64,000 bases of DNA from Sandaracinobacter neustonicus (GCF_006385875.1 NZ_VFSU01000011.1:186001-250000); one strand, 5' to 3'; shown: positions 1 through 8,536, numbered from the stretch's first letter. Notes: generated from the sequence alone by a model not told the origin. Translations and numbers: made by a program.

Positions 1-1
1 C

Positions 2-73
2 GCCAGCGGCGAGCCGGACCAGATGCAGCATATGCTGGAACATCACAGTCCGGTGAGCGCCGACCCGGCCTGA
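2..73 (+). CDS. C-terminal fragment of an unidentified protein
   Basis: An open frame enters from the left edge and stops with TGA at 71-73, giving 23 residues that end in HHSPVSADPA. Nothing in this tail identifies a family. It lies upstream of dgcN on the same strand, separated by about 200 bp that carry promoter-like sequence, so it probably belongs to a separate transcription unit. It could also be a chance open frame, because only 72 bases are visible. Confidence 0.3.
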   Translation, partial: ASGEPDQMQHMLEHHSPVSADPA

Positions 74-185
74 GGACGGCCGAACAGGCGCATTCGTCAG
101 CCTGATCAGAGAACTGACATTCACTTCGGTTTTTTCACCGCCGAGTCTCCGGCAGTGAAATCACACCATTTTCACCACGCTTGGC

Positions 186-214
186 TTGACATGCGGCTTA
201 TGAAATACGATTTC
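186..214 (+). promoter_or_regulatory. Candidate promoter of dgcN with GATCAGAGAA sites
   Basis: A perfect TTGACA hexamer lies at 186-191. The region 17 bases downstream (209-214) is a poor -10, so only the -35 is convincing. Two copies of GATCAGAGAA flank it, at 104-113 and 216-225. A close relative, GATCAGAAAATTG, sits inside the promoter of the hydrolase-dgcA operon at 8520-8532. That suggests a common regulator, which is inference. Confidence 0.3.
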
Positions 215-271
215 CGATCAGAGAATTTTGAGCCACTTTCGGTTCATCTCAGAACGATCTCGGGGGATTGC

Positions 272-1270
272 ATGGTTCGGAAGCCCTATCTCATCTTCGT
301 CGGCGACGCCTCGCGTTCGGCTGTCACCAAGACGGCCGAGGGCGTCCGCGACTGGGCGCGCGAAGATTGCACCGGGCAGTGGCGGCAGTCGCCGGGCGCG
401 ACGGACCTCGGCCTGCCGGATATGGCCCCGGCCGAAGCCTATGCGGCGGGTGCGCGATCCCTGCTGATCGGCATCGCCGCGATCGGCGGGCGCATTCCAG
501 ACGAATGGGTGCCGTTGCTGCTGGAGGCGCTGGAGGCGGGGCTGGACATTGTCAGCGGCATGCACGGCCGCCTGTCGGCCATTCCCGAAGTGGCCGAAGC
601 CGCCGCGCGCCTCGGCCGCAGCCTGCACGACGTTCGCCACAGTAGCCGCAGCTTCCCGGTGGCCTCCGGCCGCAAGCGCAGCGGCAAGCGGCTGCTGACG
701 GTGGGCACCGATTGCGCGCTGGGCAAGAAATACACCGCGCTGGCGCTGGCCGCCGCGATGAAAGAGCGCGGGGTCGATGCCGATTTCCGCGCCACGGGGC
801 AGACGGGGATCATGATTTCCGGAGACGGCGTCGCCATTGATGCCGTGGTGGCGGATTTCATCGCCGGGGCGGCGGAAACGCTGTCTCCCGAGGCAGCACC
901 GGGCCATTGGGATGTCATCGAAGGGCAGGGGGCCATCTTCCACCCGGCCTATGCCGGGGTGACGCTGGGGCTGCTGCACGGCTCCCAGCCGGACGCGCTG
1001 GTGCTGTGCCACGATCCGCGCCGCACAGAGATCAGCATGTTCGAAGGCTTCCCGATCCGCCCGCTGGAGGAGACGATGGAGACCTATCTCAGCCTCGCCC
1101 GGGTGACGAATCCGGATGCGCGCTTCGTGGGCATCAGCCTCAACACGTCAGGCCTGTCCGAGGTGGAAGCGAACGCGCTCGCCGCCAGCCTTGAGGCGCA
1201 ACACGGCTTGCCGGTGATGGACCCGCTGCGCTTCGGCACGGAGCGGGTGGTGGAGCAGGCGCTGGCCTGA
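272..1270 (+). CDS. dgcN: D-glutamate N-acetyltransferase DgcN (DUF1611 family)
   Basis: The 332-residue product is a DUF1611 protein. The P-loop GTDCALGKKYT lies at about residues 145-155, preceded by the usual N-terminal domain beginning VRKPYLIFVGDA. Members paired with DgcA acetylate D-glutamate, the first step of D-Glu conversion to L-Glu through N-acetyl intermediates in the cytoplasm. I chose the ATG at 272 because it follows a purine-rich GGGGGAT; the frame stays open upstream to 155 but that extension is not conserved-looking. It converges with the M19 gene, with 17 bp between the stops. The racemase partner dgcA lies about 5 kb away on the other strand. Family assignment is firm; substrate is by family knowledge plus the presence of dgcA. 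Confidence 0.85.
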   Translation: MVRKPYLIFVGDASRSAVTKTAEGVRDWAREDCTGQWRQSPGATDLGLPDMAPAEAYAAGARSLLIGIAAIGGRIPDEWVPLLLEALEAGLDIVSGMHGRLSAIPEVAEAAARLGRSLHDVRHSSRSFPVASGRKRSGKRLLTVGTDCALGKKYTALALAAAMKERGVDADFRATGQTGIMISGDGVAIDAVVADFIAGAAETLSPEAAPGHWDVIEGQGAIFHPAYAGVTLGLLHGSQPDALVLCHDPRRTEISMFEGFPIRPLEETMETYLSLARVTNPDARFVGISLNTSGLSEVEANALAASLEAQHGLPVMDPLRFGTERVVEQALA

Positions 1271-1287
1271 CCGCCCTGCGGGTTCCG

Positions 1288-2433
1288 TCAGGCCTTTTGC
1301 GGAACCCAGGCGTCGCCCAGCAGGCGGCGGAAATTGCCGCCCAGCACGAGCCGGATGTTGGCATCCGAATAGCCGCGACGGATCAGCTCTTCGGCCAGAT
1401 CGAACATCTTCAGCGGGTGATCGAAGCCGTCGGTGTCGATCTTGTCGCGGAAGGCGTAGCTGTCTTTATACCCCGCCTTCAGCATCTTGTATTGATCTGC
1501 TGGCATATCGTCATAACCGTTCAGGTCGGCGTCGCTGCCGATGCCGACATGCTCGATGCCGGACAGTTTCACCACATGATCGATATGATCCACCATATGG
1601 GCGATGGTGGTCGGCTCCTTGTCGCGCACGAACATGCGCACGCCGGTGATCCCCATCACGCCGCCCTTGGCCGTCAGCGCCTTGATCGCCTCGTCCGTCT
1701 TGGTGCGCGGGTGGTTCACCAGCGCCCGGCAATTGCTGTGGGTGATGGCGATGGGGCGCGGCGACACCGCGATGGCGTCCAGCGTGGTCCTGTCCCCGCA
1801 ATGCGACACGTCCACCAGCATGCCCTGCTTGTTCATCGCAGCGATAATTCCGGCCCCGAAATCGCTGACGCCGCCATCCACCCGGTCCGTCCCGCCTGCG
1901 CCGAGAAGATTCTGGCTGTTGTAGGTGAGTTGCGAGCAACGCTGCCCCAACAGCCAGAACTTCTCGACGTCGGCGGTGGTCTGGAAATGATCGGCATTCT
2001 GCAGGCCCATGATCACGGCGCATTTGCCGTCGCGCTTGGCCCGGTCGAGGTCGTCTGCCGTGTCCACCAGCGTGAACAGATCGCTGTTGCGCCCCACGAA
2101 GCCCGTCCATTGCGCGAACCAGCCCAGTGTCTGCTGCACGGCATTCGGTCCGCCGATCCCCACCGCATTGTGGAAGCCGGTGATCTGGCTGTCGCGGAAC
2201 TGTTGGGCCAGCTCCGGCGTCAGCCGGTGGGCGGGGAAGGTGGGTCGGAAATCCAGCGCGAGCGGCGCAAGCATGTCGATGATGAGCGAGCTTTTCACCA
2301 CCTCGACAGCGCGCTTCGAATAGCGTTTGGGCGAAGCGGCATGGGCGCGATACAGGCCGAAGTTCAGCATCGGGGCGGAAACGGCAGCGGCCGCCATCAA
2401 AGTCCTGCGCGAAATGCCCCTTGCCTGCGTCAT
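1288..2433 (-). CDS. Exported M19-type dipeptidase with altered metal site
   Basis: This 381-residue protein starts with a Tat-type signal (SRRTLMAAAAVSAP). It carries recognisable peptidase M19 (renal dipeptidase) blocks: LTYNSQNLLGAG (169-180), VDVSHCGDRT (207-216, His211), ITHSNCRALV (230-239, His232), HVGIGSDAD and GGNFRRLL. M19 enzymes cleave dipeptides, often with a D residue at the C-terminal side. The first metal site is unusual: the expected DxHxD near the N terminus reads IIDMLAPL (51-58), and the bridging Glu position reads GLQN (Q145). It is the last gene of an operon with two serine hydrolases; the gap to the one before it is 19 bp. Family is clear, but activity as a binuclear-zinc dipeptidase is doubtful. 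Confidence 0.85.
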   Translation of the reverse strand: MTQARGISRRTLMAAAAVSAPMLNFGLYRAHAASPKRYSKRAVEVVKSSLIIDMLAPLALDFRPTFPAHRLTPELAQQFRDSQITGFHNAVGIGGPNAVQQTLGWFAQWTGFVGRNSDLFTLVDTADDLDRAKRDGKCAVIMGLQNADHFQTTADVEKFWLLGQRCSQLTYNSQNLLGAGGTDRVDGGVSDFGAGIIAAMNKQGMLVDVSHCGDRTTLDAIAVSPRPIAITHSNCRALVNHPRTKTDEAIKALTAKGGVMGITGVRMFVRDKEPTTIAHMVDHIDHVVKLSGIEHVGIGSDADLNGYDDMPADQYKMLKAGYKDSYAFRDKIDTDGFDHPLKMFDLAEELIRRGYSDANIRLVLGGNFRRLLGDAWVPQKA

Positions 2434-2452
2434 GCTTGTCTCCTCGTCCGGC

Positions 2453-4027
2453 TCAGCGCACGGGCCTGATATCCAGATTGTGATAATCGAAACTGAAATC
2501 CGCGATGGGAGACAGCGCCTTCATCGAAGCGGACTCCACCTTGCCGCCGACATCGACATTGAAGCGGATGATGGCGGGTTCTATCGCCGGATCGGCCCAG
2601 CGCGCCACGAAACTGTCGCCCGTCAGATGCTCCAGCGTAGAGACCATGCCTGTCGTTTTCGGAAACTCCAGTTCAATCGCCTCGCCCTTCGCACGCACGG
2701 TGATGGGGCCATACCAGGCGTCGCGATAGGCCCCCGCATAGCCGGCGGCGGGCAGCGATTGCGGCACCGGATTGGCCGGCTTGGAAATGCTGGCGAGCGC
2801 GGCCTTCGCGGCCTCCAGCCGCTTTGCCTTCTGCGCCTGTGTCAGGGTGAACCAATCCGTTTTCGGCTGGCCGGTGTAATGATCCAGCAAATTGTAGATC
2901 AGCGCCTGAAAGACCTCGCCATCCTCGCTGTTCAGGAAGAAGACGAAGCCGACATTGCGATCCGGCAGCAGCAGCACATGGGTGAGGAAGCCCAGCGTGC
3001 CGCCGGAATGGGAAATCACCCGCTCGCCGTGCCAATCCCGCACCGACCAGCCCAGCGCATAGCCGGAGAATTTCGGCGCGGCTGCCGCCATCGGCCCTTC
3101 GGTGGGCGCGATCGGCGTTGGTGTCGCCACCTGCCACATCTCGCGCGCCTGCGCGGCGGACCAGAGCGGTTTTGTGCTGCCCGCCGCCTTGCCCTGCGCC
3201 AGTTGAAGCGCGATCCAGCGCGCCATGTCGTCGGCGCTGCTAGCGATGCCGCCGGCCGGGCCAGTGTTCGGCCCCAGCCCGCGCTTTTCGTCCAGCACGG
3301 AAATCGGCCCCGCGCCGCGCATCGGCGGCCCCAGCCGGGCATGCGGCTGCGCCCGGTTGGCGGTGCCGAACCTCTGTGTCCCGTCGGCGAAGCTGCCCGC
3401 CATGCCCGCCGGTTTCAGAATGCGGGCGGTGACGAAATCCTCCCAGCGCTGGCCGCTCACCTTCTCGATCAGCTGGCCGGCGGCGACATAATTCAGGTTC
3501 GAATAGGAGAATGTGGTGCGGAAGCTGGTTTCCGGCTTCAGCCAGCGCAGCGCGCCCATGATTTCCGCGCGGCTGTGGGTGGTGCGTGGCACGAACGTCA
3601 GGTCCCCTGCGCCCAGCCCCAGCCCGCTGCGGTGCACCAGAAGGTCCTTCACCCGATATTCCCGCGTAACCCACGGATCATACATCTGGAATTCGGGCAT
3701 ATGATCGACGACGCGATCATCCCATTTCAGCTTGCCCTCGTCCACCAGCATGGCGAGCGCGGCGGCGGTGAAGGCCTTGCTGGTGGAGCCGATTTCGAAC
3801 AGCGTCTTGCCATCGGGCCGGTCGGCGGTGCCCGCGCGCTTGCTGCCATAGCCTTTGGAGAGAACCGTTTTGCCATCTTCCACGATGGCGATGGCAAGGC
3901 CCGGCGTCGCATTGGCGGCCAGCATCGCCTCTATATCGGCATCCAGCGTTGCGGGCGGGGCCGCGAGCGCTGCGGCATGCAGCGCCCACACCGCGACCGC
4001 CGCCAGCAGGGCAGGGGCGCGCCGCAT
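2453..4027 (-). CDS. Exported serine hydrolase, class C beta-lactamase/DD-peptidase fold
   Basis: The 524-residue product has an N-terminal signal peptide ending near ALAAPP. A penicillin-recognising hydrolase domain follows, with the nucleophile motif STSK (S81-K84), the YSN tyrosine motif in YSNLNY, and the SHSGGTLG box in the HxG position. A C-terminal extension of about 130 residues follows the catalytic domain. Family members include D-aminopeptidases, DD-carboxypeptidases, esterases and EstB-like enzymes, so the substrate cannot be read from sequence. It starts 2 bp after the stop of the preceding hydrolase gene and is followed by the M19 gene, so all three are probably co-transcribed. 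Context next to dgcN/dgcA favours a peptide substrate. Confidence 0.85.
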   Translation of the reverse strand: MRRAPALLAAVAVWALHAAALAAPPATLDADIEAMLAANATPGLAIAIVEDGKTVLSKGYGSKRAGTADRPDGKTLFEIGSTSKAFTAAALAMLVDEGKLKWDDRVVDHMPEFQMYDPWVTREYRVKDLLVHRSGLGLGAGDLTFVPRTTHSRAEIMGALRWLKPETSFRTTFSYSNLNYVAAGQLIEKVSGQRWEDFVTARILKPAGMAGSFADGTQRFGTANRAQPHARLGPPMRGAGPISVLDEKRGLGPNTGPAGGIASSADDMARWIALQLAQGKAAGSTKPLWSAAQAREMWQVATPTPIAPTEGPMAAAAPKFSGYALGWSVRDWHGERVISHSGGTLGFLTHVLLLPDRNVGFVFFLNSEDGEVFQALIYNLLDHYTGQPKTDWFTLTQAQKAKRLEAAKAALASISKPANPVPQSLPAAGYAGAYRDAWYGPITVRAKGEAIELEFPKTTGMVSTLEHLTGDSFVARWADPAIEPAIIRFNVDVGGKVESASMKALSPIADFSFDYHNLDIRPVR

Positions 4028-4029
4028 TG

Positions 4030-5220
4030 TCAGAGCAGCCCCACCGCCGCCCGGTTTGCGGTGTCCACCAGCGCCTTGTGCGCGGCGGCATAGCCCTCGC
4101 GTTCCTGCGCGTTGCTGTTGGTGAGCACCGCGATCGAAATCCGCTCGGCCGGGAAGGTGCCCATCGCAGAGATGAAGCCGAAGATGCCGCCGCCATGTTC
4201 GATGAACTTGCGGCCTTCGATCTCCTGCGTGAACAGGCCAAGGCTGTAGCTCATCGGCTTCTTCTCATCCGGCTTGGCGCGATCAGCGGGCACCATCGGC
4301 AGCTTGCCGTTGTTCAGAACGCCCGGCTGCAGCATCCGCTTCAGCGCGGCGGGCGGCAGGATCTTGCCGCCGAACAGCGCGCTGTGCCAGCGGCAGAGAT
4401 CTTCCGTGGTGGAGCGAATGTTGCCGGCCGCGCCGGGCACCGTCATCGAAATGAAGTCCGCGTTCACAAAGGCCTTCGGGTCGCCCTTCTTCGCCGAATA
4501 GCCGGAGGCGCGGTTGGGCACGACATCGGCTTCATTGTCCACCGCAGTCGCGATCAGCCCGGCGGGGGCGAACAGGCGCTTGGCGAAATAGTCGGCATAG
4601 GGCGCGCCCGTCACTCGCTCGATCACCCGGCCCAGCAGCACATAGGCGGTATTGGAATAGCGCCAGTCCGTTCCCGGCGAGAAAACGAACATCGGGTTCG
4701 TCTGCTCGCGCATCATATCTTCCAGCGCCTGCGGATCATGATTGAGGCGACCGAAGCTGTGGAAATCGGCCGGGTTCTTCTGGTTGGTGTAATTGCCATA
4801 GCCGGACGTGTGATGCAGCATCTGCAACAGCGTCACCTCGGCGGCACCGGGGAAGGCGGGCAGGAATTTCGCCAGCCTGTCATTCAGGGAGAGCTTGCCC
4901 TCCGCCTCCAGCAGCGCGAGCGCCGCGCCGGTGAACTGCTTGGTGACAGAGCCGATGCGGAACACGCTGGCAGGCGTAACCGCCGCGCCGGTTTCCAGAT
5001 TGGCCATGCCGAACCCCTTGGAATAGAAGGGCTGTCCGTCGCGGGCGGCAGTGATCGCGACGCCGGGGCTGAACCCCTTCGCGAGGAAGTCAGCCGCCAG
5101 CGCTTCCACCTTGGTCCAGCCCGCGCCTTGCGCCCAGCCCCGCGTGGCCCCCATCAGCATCGCCGCGCCAGCCAGCCCCAAGGCCGTGCGCCGCTCCATA
5201 ACCAGCTGTTGCCCCTTCAT
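4030..5220 (-). CDS. Exported serine hydrolase, class C beta-lactamase/DD-peptidase fold (second)
   Basis: The 396-residue product begins MKGQQLVMERRTALGLAGAA, a twin-Arg-like signal (ERRTALG) followed by a hydrophobic stretch. Catalytic motifs are SVTK (S91-K94), YSN in YSNTAY, and EHGGGIFG. The frame is open back to 5340, but that part is the tail of a barrel-gene remnant read in another frame and its terminator. I therefore take the ATG at 5220, preceded by GGGGGAT. It is the first gene of the operon that continues with the 524-residue hydrolase and the M19 protein. Function is likely hydrolysis of peptides or esters in the periplasm, with the specific substrate unknown. Confidence 0.85.
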   Translation of the reverse strand: MKGQQLVMERRTALGLAGAAMLMGATRGWAQGAGWTKVEALAADFLAKGFSPGVAITAARDGQPFYSKGFGMANLETGAAVTPASVFRIGSVTKQFTGAALALLEAEGKLSLNDRLAKFLPAFPGAAEVTLLQMLHHTSGYGNYTNQKNPADFHSFGRLNHDPQALEDMMREQTNPMFVFSPGTDWRYSNTAYVLLGRVIERVTGAPYADYFAKRLFAPAGLIATAVDNEADVVPNRASGYSAKKGDPKAFVNADFISMTVPGAAGNIRSTTEDLCRWHSALFGGKILPPAALKRMLQPGVLNNGKLPMVPADRAKPDEKKPMSYSLGLFTQEIEGRKFIEHGGGIFGFISAMGTFPAERISIAVLTNSNAQEREGYAAAHKALVDTANRAAVGLL

Positions 5221-5252
5221 TGGTGAATCCCCCATTCTAGATCTGGAAAAAT

Positions 5253-5274
5253 GGGCACCCCCGAAGGGGTGCCC
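5253..5274 (-). terminator. Rho-independent terminator after the barrel-gene remnant
   Basis: A perfect 9-bp stem (GGGCACCCC with GGGGTGCCC) closes a four-base loop; read on the minus strand the loop is TTCG and the stem is followed by ATTTTT. It lies 14 bp after the stop of the OMP tail at 5288, as expected for that gene's own terminator. Today it would end transcription coming from dgcA. Confidence 0.7.
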
Positions 5275-5287
5275 AAGCGGACTGAAC

Positions 5288-5341
5288 TCAATAGGTGAAG
5301 CCAAGCTTGATCCCGGTGACAGCAGCGCCGCTTTTCCCAAC
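5288..5341 (-). pseudogene. Remnant C-terminus of an outer-membrane beta-barrel gene
   Basis: On the minus strand the frame ends GAAVTGIKLGFTY and then TGA at 5290-5288, directly before a terminator. A final beta-strand ending in an aromatic residue is the hallmark of TonB-dependent receptors and other outer-membrane barrels. No barrel sequence precedes it: dgcA ends at 5447, only about 100 bp upstream. The rest of the gene seems to have been deleted, leaving the last strand and its terminator. The match is short, so chance resemblance cannot be excluded. Confidence 0.45.
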
Positions 5342-5446
5342 GATTGGACATCCCCTCATCCTTCCGTTCCGAGTGGCAGTCGCCATGTCCTGAGCGTTCG
5401 GATATCATCCCCGAACCGTCGGCCGTCCCCCGCTATCGCTTCGCAA

Positions 5447-6454
5447 TCAGGCCCTGTTTTCCAGCATTGCGTCCGGCCCCCACACGTCGGGCGGGCACCA
5501 GATATCGCCGCCTGAATAGTCCACGGTGGGTTCCGGATCGCGGGCGATGAACACCGGCCCATCCAGATCGACCACATCGCACAGCTGCCCAAGCACGAAG
5601 GCGGGGGCCATGGCGAGGCTGGTGCCCACCATATTGCCCACCATCAGCTTCAGGCCCAGTTCCTGCGCGCGCCGCGCCATCAGCAGGCCCTCCGTCAACC
5701 CGCCGCACTTATCCAGCTTGATGTTCACCACCTGAAAGCGGCCCGGCAGCGTTTCCAGTTCGTTGAGATCGAGGCAGCTTTCATCCGCCGCCACCGGCAG
5801 CGGCAGCTTCAGCCCGTCCAGCGCGGCTTCGCCGCCACGCTTGAACGGCTGCTCCAGCAATTGCACCCCGCAATCGACCAGCACCGGCACCAGCGGCGCG
5901 AGCGCGTCGGCACTGGCATAGCCCTGATTGGCGTCCACGCCGATCCATACCTCTGGCCGCGCCGCGCGCACGGCGCGGACCCGCTCGATATCCACATCGA
6001 CATCGCCGCTGAGCTTCAGCTTCAACGCCCGTGCACCCGCATAGCCGATCGCGCCCGCCGCCATCGTTGCGGGATCGTCCGCGCCCAGCGTCATCGTCGT
6101 CAGCAGCGGCCGCGCGGCGGAGAAGCCCGCCAGCTTCCACACGGGTAGCCCGGCCTCCGCCGCTTCCAGTTCCCACAGCGCGCAATCCAGCGCGTTGCGG
6201 GCGGCTCCGGCGGGCAGCAGGCGGCGCAGCTCCTCGCGGCTGATGCTCTCGTCCAGCTGCAACCCGTCCAGCAGTTGTTTCGCTGCCGCCGGCGTGTCGC
6301 CGGTGTAGTAGATGCCGGATGCCTCGCCGCGCCCGACATGGCCGCCGCGCGTCACCCGGGCTTCCACCACCGGCTGGCTTTCGAACACATGCCCCGAAAT
6401 CCGGAACGGCGACTTCAGCGGCAGATCGCGAAGGATGGTGGAGATCGCCAGCAT
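5447..6454 (-). CDS. dgcA: N-acetyl-D-glutamate racemase DgcA (enolase superfamily)
   Basis: This 335-residue enolase-superfamily protein belongs to the muconate-lactonising/dipeptide-epimerase group. Catalytic residues are in place: the KxK pair K145/K147 in ALKLKL, metal ligands D174 (IGVDANQ), E201 (LLEQPF) and D224 (VAADES), and the opposite-face lysine K246 in NIKLDK. The start is the ATG at 6454, which overlaps the stop of the upstream hydrolase gene (TGATG); a longer frame upstream lies inside that gene. DgcA racemises N-acetyl-D-Glu made by DgcN. An L-Ala-D/L-Glu epimerase is the alternative, since the two groups are close, but dgcN nearby favours DgcA. Confidence 0.85.
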   Translation of the reverse strand: MLAISTILRDLPLKSPFRISGHVFESQPVVEARVTRGGHVGRGEASGIYYTGDTPAAAKQLLDGLQLDESISREELRRLLPAGAARNALDCALWELEAAEAGLPVWKLAGFSAARPLLTTMTLGADDPATMAAGAIGYAGARALKLKLSGDVDVDIERVRAVRAARPEVWIGVDANQGYASADALAPLVPVLVDCGVQLLEQPFKRGGEAALDGLKLPLPVAADESCLDLNELETLPGRFQVVNIKLDKCGGLTEGLLMARRAQELGLKLMVGNMVGTSLAMAPAFVLGQLCDVVDLDGPVFIARDPEPTVDYSGGDIWCPPDVWGPDAMLENRA

Positions 6455-8472
6455 CAGAAGTTCGTCCCGATAGCGAGCAGCTTGCCGTTCCAGGCGAACC
6501 ACAGCAGCACCGCGAAGGCGAGCACAAGCACCACGCTCCACAGCTTGCCGAACCAGCCCGACGGGCCTTTGAACACCGCCCACAGGTGCCACAGCGCCAC
6601 GCCAAGGCCGCCGACGAAGGCGATGTTGGTGAGGACCTGCGTGGTGATCAGCAGCCAGTCCATCGCCATCATTTTTTCCATGCCGCCGGGGCCGAACAGC
6701 GTCGTCATCAGGAAGGTCCACAGTCCGGCCACCGCCAGCAGCAGGATCGCGCTGATGCGGACGGCGCGATAGGATTTCAGCCGCTGCCCGGTGAAGCCGT
6801 GCGGCTTGCCGAAGCGGCGGCGTACGATGGCTGCAACCGGCCACAGCAGCACGGTGCCGAGCAGGGCGGCAACCGCAGCCCCGGCAGCAGGCGTCAGCCA
6901 GCCGGCGTTGATGCCCGGCCGCACCGGCTCCAGCACGATGATCGCGGACAGCGCGTCTGTGGAGACGAAGCGAACCTTGCCGTCCACCAGCTTCGCGCCA
7001 AGCCGGTCATGCCCGCCGACTTCGCGCCACAGAAACGGGCCGATGGCGGCATAGCGCTTCGGGAAGCCCGCGCCATCTTTCATCATGTTCAGCGAAACGG
7101 TGCCGTCGGCATTGGCGGTGATCTTCGGCTGGCCCAGCAGCGAACCGACGGCGGCCCAATTCGAAAAGGCCCCGCGCGCCGTCACATAGGTGCCCGCGAT
7201 CTGCTTCGCCTGTGCGGCCGCCAGCTTCGGATCATAGGGCGTATCGGTGTTGGGGGCCGGGAAATAGCGATCCGCGAATGCTTCGAACAGCGCCTGACGG
7301 AAATTGCCGTTCGGCACGCCGGTGGTGTTCACAGACTGGAACAGGCCGACATTCTGATCGAGGAACAGCGTCAGCAGCGAATGGAAGGCCATGGTGTCGC
7401 CGCCATGGGTGATCACCCGCTGGCCGTTGATATCCTGCTGGTAAAAGCCCAGCCGCATGTTGTTCAAGGGCGCCATCACGCTGCGCGCGGTTTCGTGCAT
7501 CTGGATGGCGGTTTCCGGCTTCATGATCTGGCCGTCGCCGAACTTGCCGTTCTGCAGATGCGCGATCATGAAATTGCCCATGTCGGTGCCTGTGGCCGCA
7601 AGGCTTCCGGCGGGCGGCAGGGAGACGATCTCGTACGGAACCGGCGGTTTGGTTGCATCCAGATAGCCGGTGGACATCATCGGCTTCAGCCTGTCCGGCA
7701 GGGGCTGGCGGAAGCTGCTGTTGTGCATCTGCAGCGGGCCGAGGATCTTCTGATCGATATAATCGTCGAACTTCAGGCCTGAAACCCGCTCCACGATGTA
7801 GCCGGCAAGGCCGGTGGCATAGTTGGAATAGGCAGGCGTCGTCCCGGCGTCGAACACGCGCTTGGGCGTCCAGCGTTTCAGGTTCGCCTCGTTGTTGCCC
7901 AGCGCGGGATTGGCGGTGATCAGGCCACGGATGGCTTCCTCGAAGCCGGGCGTATGGGTCATCACGTCGCGCATGGTGATCGGCTTGCCGTTGCGGGGCG
8001 GGATTTTGAAATCGAGATAGGTGTTCACATCGGCATCAAGGTCGATCTTGCCCGCTTCCACCTGCTGCATCACCGCAGTCCATGTGAACAGCTTGGACAC
8101 GGAACCGGGGCGGAACAGCGTGGCGTCCGGATCGACGGGCTTGCGCGTTTTCAGATCGGAAAGGCCATAGCCCTTCTTCACCAGCACCTTGCCGTCTTTC
8201 ACCACGACCACCACGGTGCCGATAATGCCCCCGCGCGACATGGCGATGGGCACGAAGCCGTCCAGAAATGTCTCGACATCTTCCGCCGTCAGCGGGTGGG
8301 CGCCATTGGCCGGGGCCGCAGTGGCCGCTGCCACAACCGGCTGTGGCGGAATCGCAGGGGCCTTGGCCGGAGCGGCCGGCCCCTGCGCAAAGGCCGCCGA
8401 TGCCGTCAGCATCGAAACAGCCAAACCGAACGCCGTTCGCATCGCGCCCATCGCCATCTCCCTGAACTTCAA
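6454..8472 (-). CDS. Exported serine hydrolase with C-terminal membrane domain
   Basis: The 672-residue product has a signal peptide ending AAFAQ at about residue 30, then a proline/alanine linker. The class C beta-lactamase-type domain has SVSK (S124-K127), YSNYATG, and THGGDTMAF. The last 170 residues or so contain about four hydrophobic helices ending in VLVLAFAVLLWFAW, so the enzyme is probably anchored in the inner membrane with the catalytic domain outside. It is translationally coupled to dgcA by a TGATG overlap, the strongest link between these hydrolases and D-Glu metabolism. Substrate is unknown; D-amino-acid peptides are a reasonable guess from context. Confidence 0.85.
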   Translation of the reverse strand: MKFREMAMGAMRTAFGLAVSMLTASAAFAQGPAAPAKAPAIPPQPVVAAATAAPANGAHPLTAEDVETFLDGFVPIAMSRGGIIGTVVVVVKDGKVLVKKGYGLSDLKTRKPVDPDATLFRPGSVSKLFTWTAVMQQVEAGKIDLDADVNTYLDFKIPPRNGKPITMRDVMTHTPGFEEAIRGLITANPALGNNEANLKRWTPKRVFDAGTTPAYSNYATGLAGYIVERVSGLKFDDYIDQKILGPLQMHNSSFRQPLPDRLKPMMSTGYLDATKPPVPYEIVSLPPAGSLAATGTDMGNFMIAHLQNGKFGDGQIMKPETAIQMHETARSVMAPLNNMRLGFYQQDINGQRVITHGGDTMAFHSLLTLFLDQNVGLFQSVNTTGVPNGNFRQALFEAFADRYFPAPNTDTPYDPKLAAAQAKQIAGTYVTARGAFSNWAAVGSLLGQPKITANADGTVSLNMMKDGAGFPKRYAAIGPFLWREVGGHDRLGAKLVDGKVRFVSTDALSAIIVLEPVRPGINAGWLTPAAGAAVAALLGTVLLWPVAAIVRRRFGKPHGFTGQRLKSYRAVRISAILLLAVAGLWTFLMTTLFGPGGMEKMMAMDWLLITTQVLTNIAFVGGLGVALWHLWAVFKGPSGWFGKLWSVVLVLAFAVLLWFAWNGKLLAIGTNF

Positions 8473-8508
8473 CAGGGCTGGTTCACGCCCCGCCTTTTCC
8501 GTTTGGCA

Positions 8509-8536
8509 CTAACAGTCCTGATCAGAAAATTGTCAA
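8509..8536 (-). promoter_or_regulatory. Candidate promoter of the hydrolase-dgcA operon
   Basis: Read on the minus strand, TTGACA (8536-8531) and TGTTAG (8514-8509) are 16 bp apart, about 40 bp upstream of the ATG at 8472. The GATCAGAAAATTG motif (8520-8532, plus strand) lies in the spacer, where a bound protein would block RNA polymerase. The same core occurs twice upstream of dgcN. Confidence 0.45.

Noticed and set aside
155-271. Longer N terminus of DgcN from 155
   Set aside because: The added residues are rich in His and Trp, have no family match and precede a good ribosome-binding site at 272; the -35-like TTGACA also lies inside this stretch.
2327-4093. A long open frame on the plus strand opposite two of the hydrolase genes
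   Set aside because: It mirrors the reverse strand of clear hydrolase genes with signal peptides and catalytic motifs. Its product is rich in Arg, His, Gln and Ala without any family pattern, as expected for an antisense shadow in GC-rich DNA.
5447-6844. Longer dgcA start at 6844
   Set aside because: The extra 130 residues overlap the coupled hydrolase gene in another frame and do not resemble the enolase superfamily N-terminus; the ATG at 6454 starts where family similarity starts.
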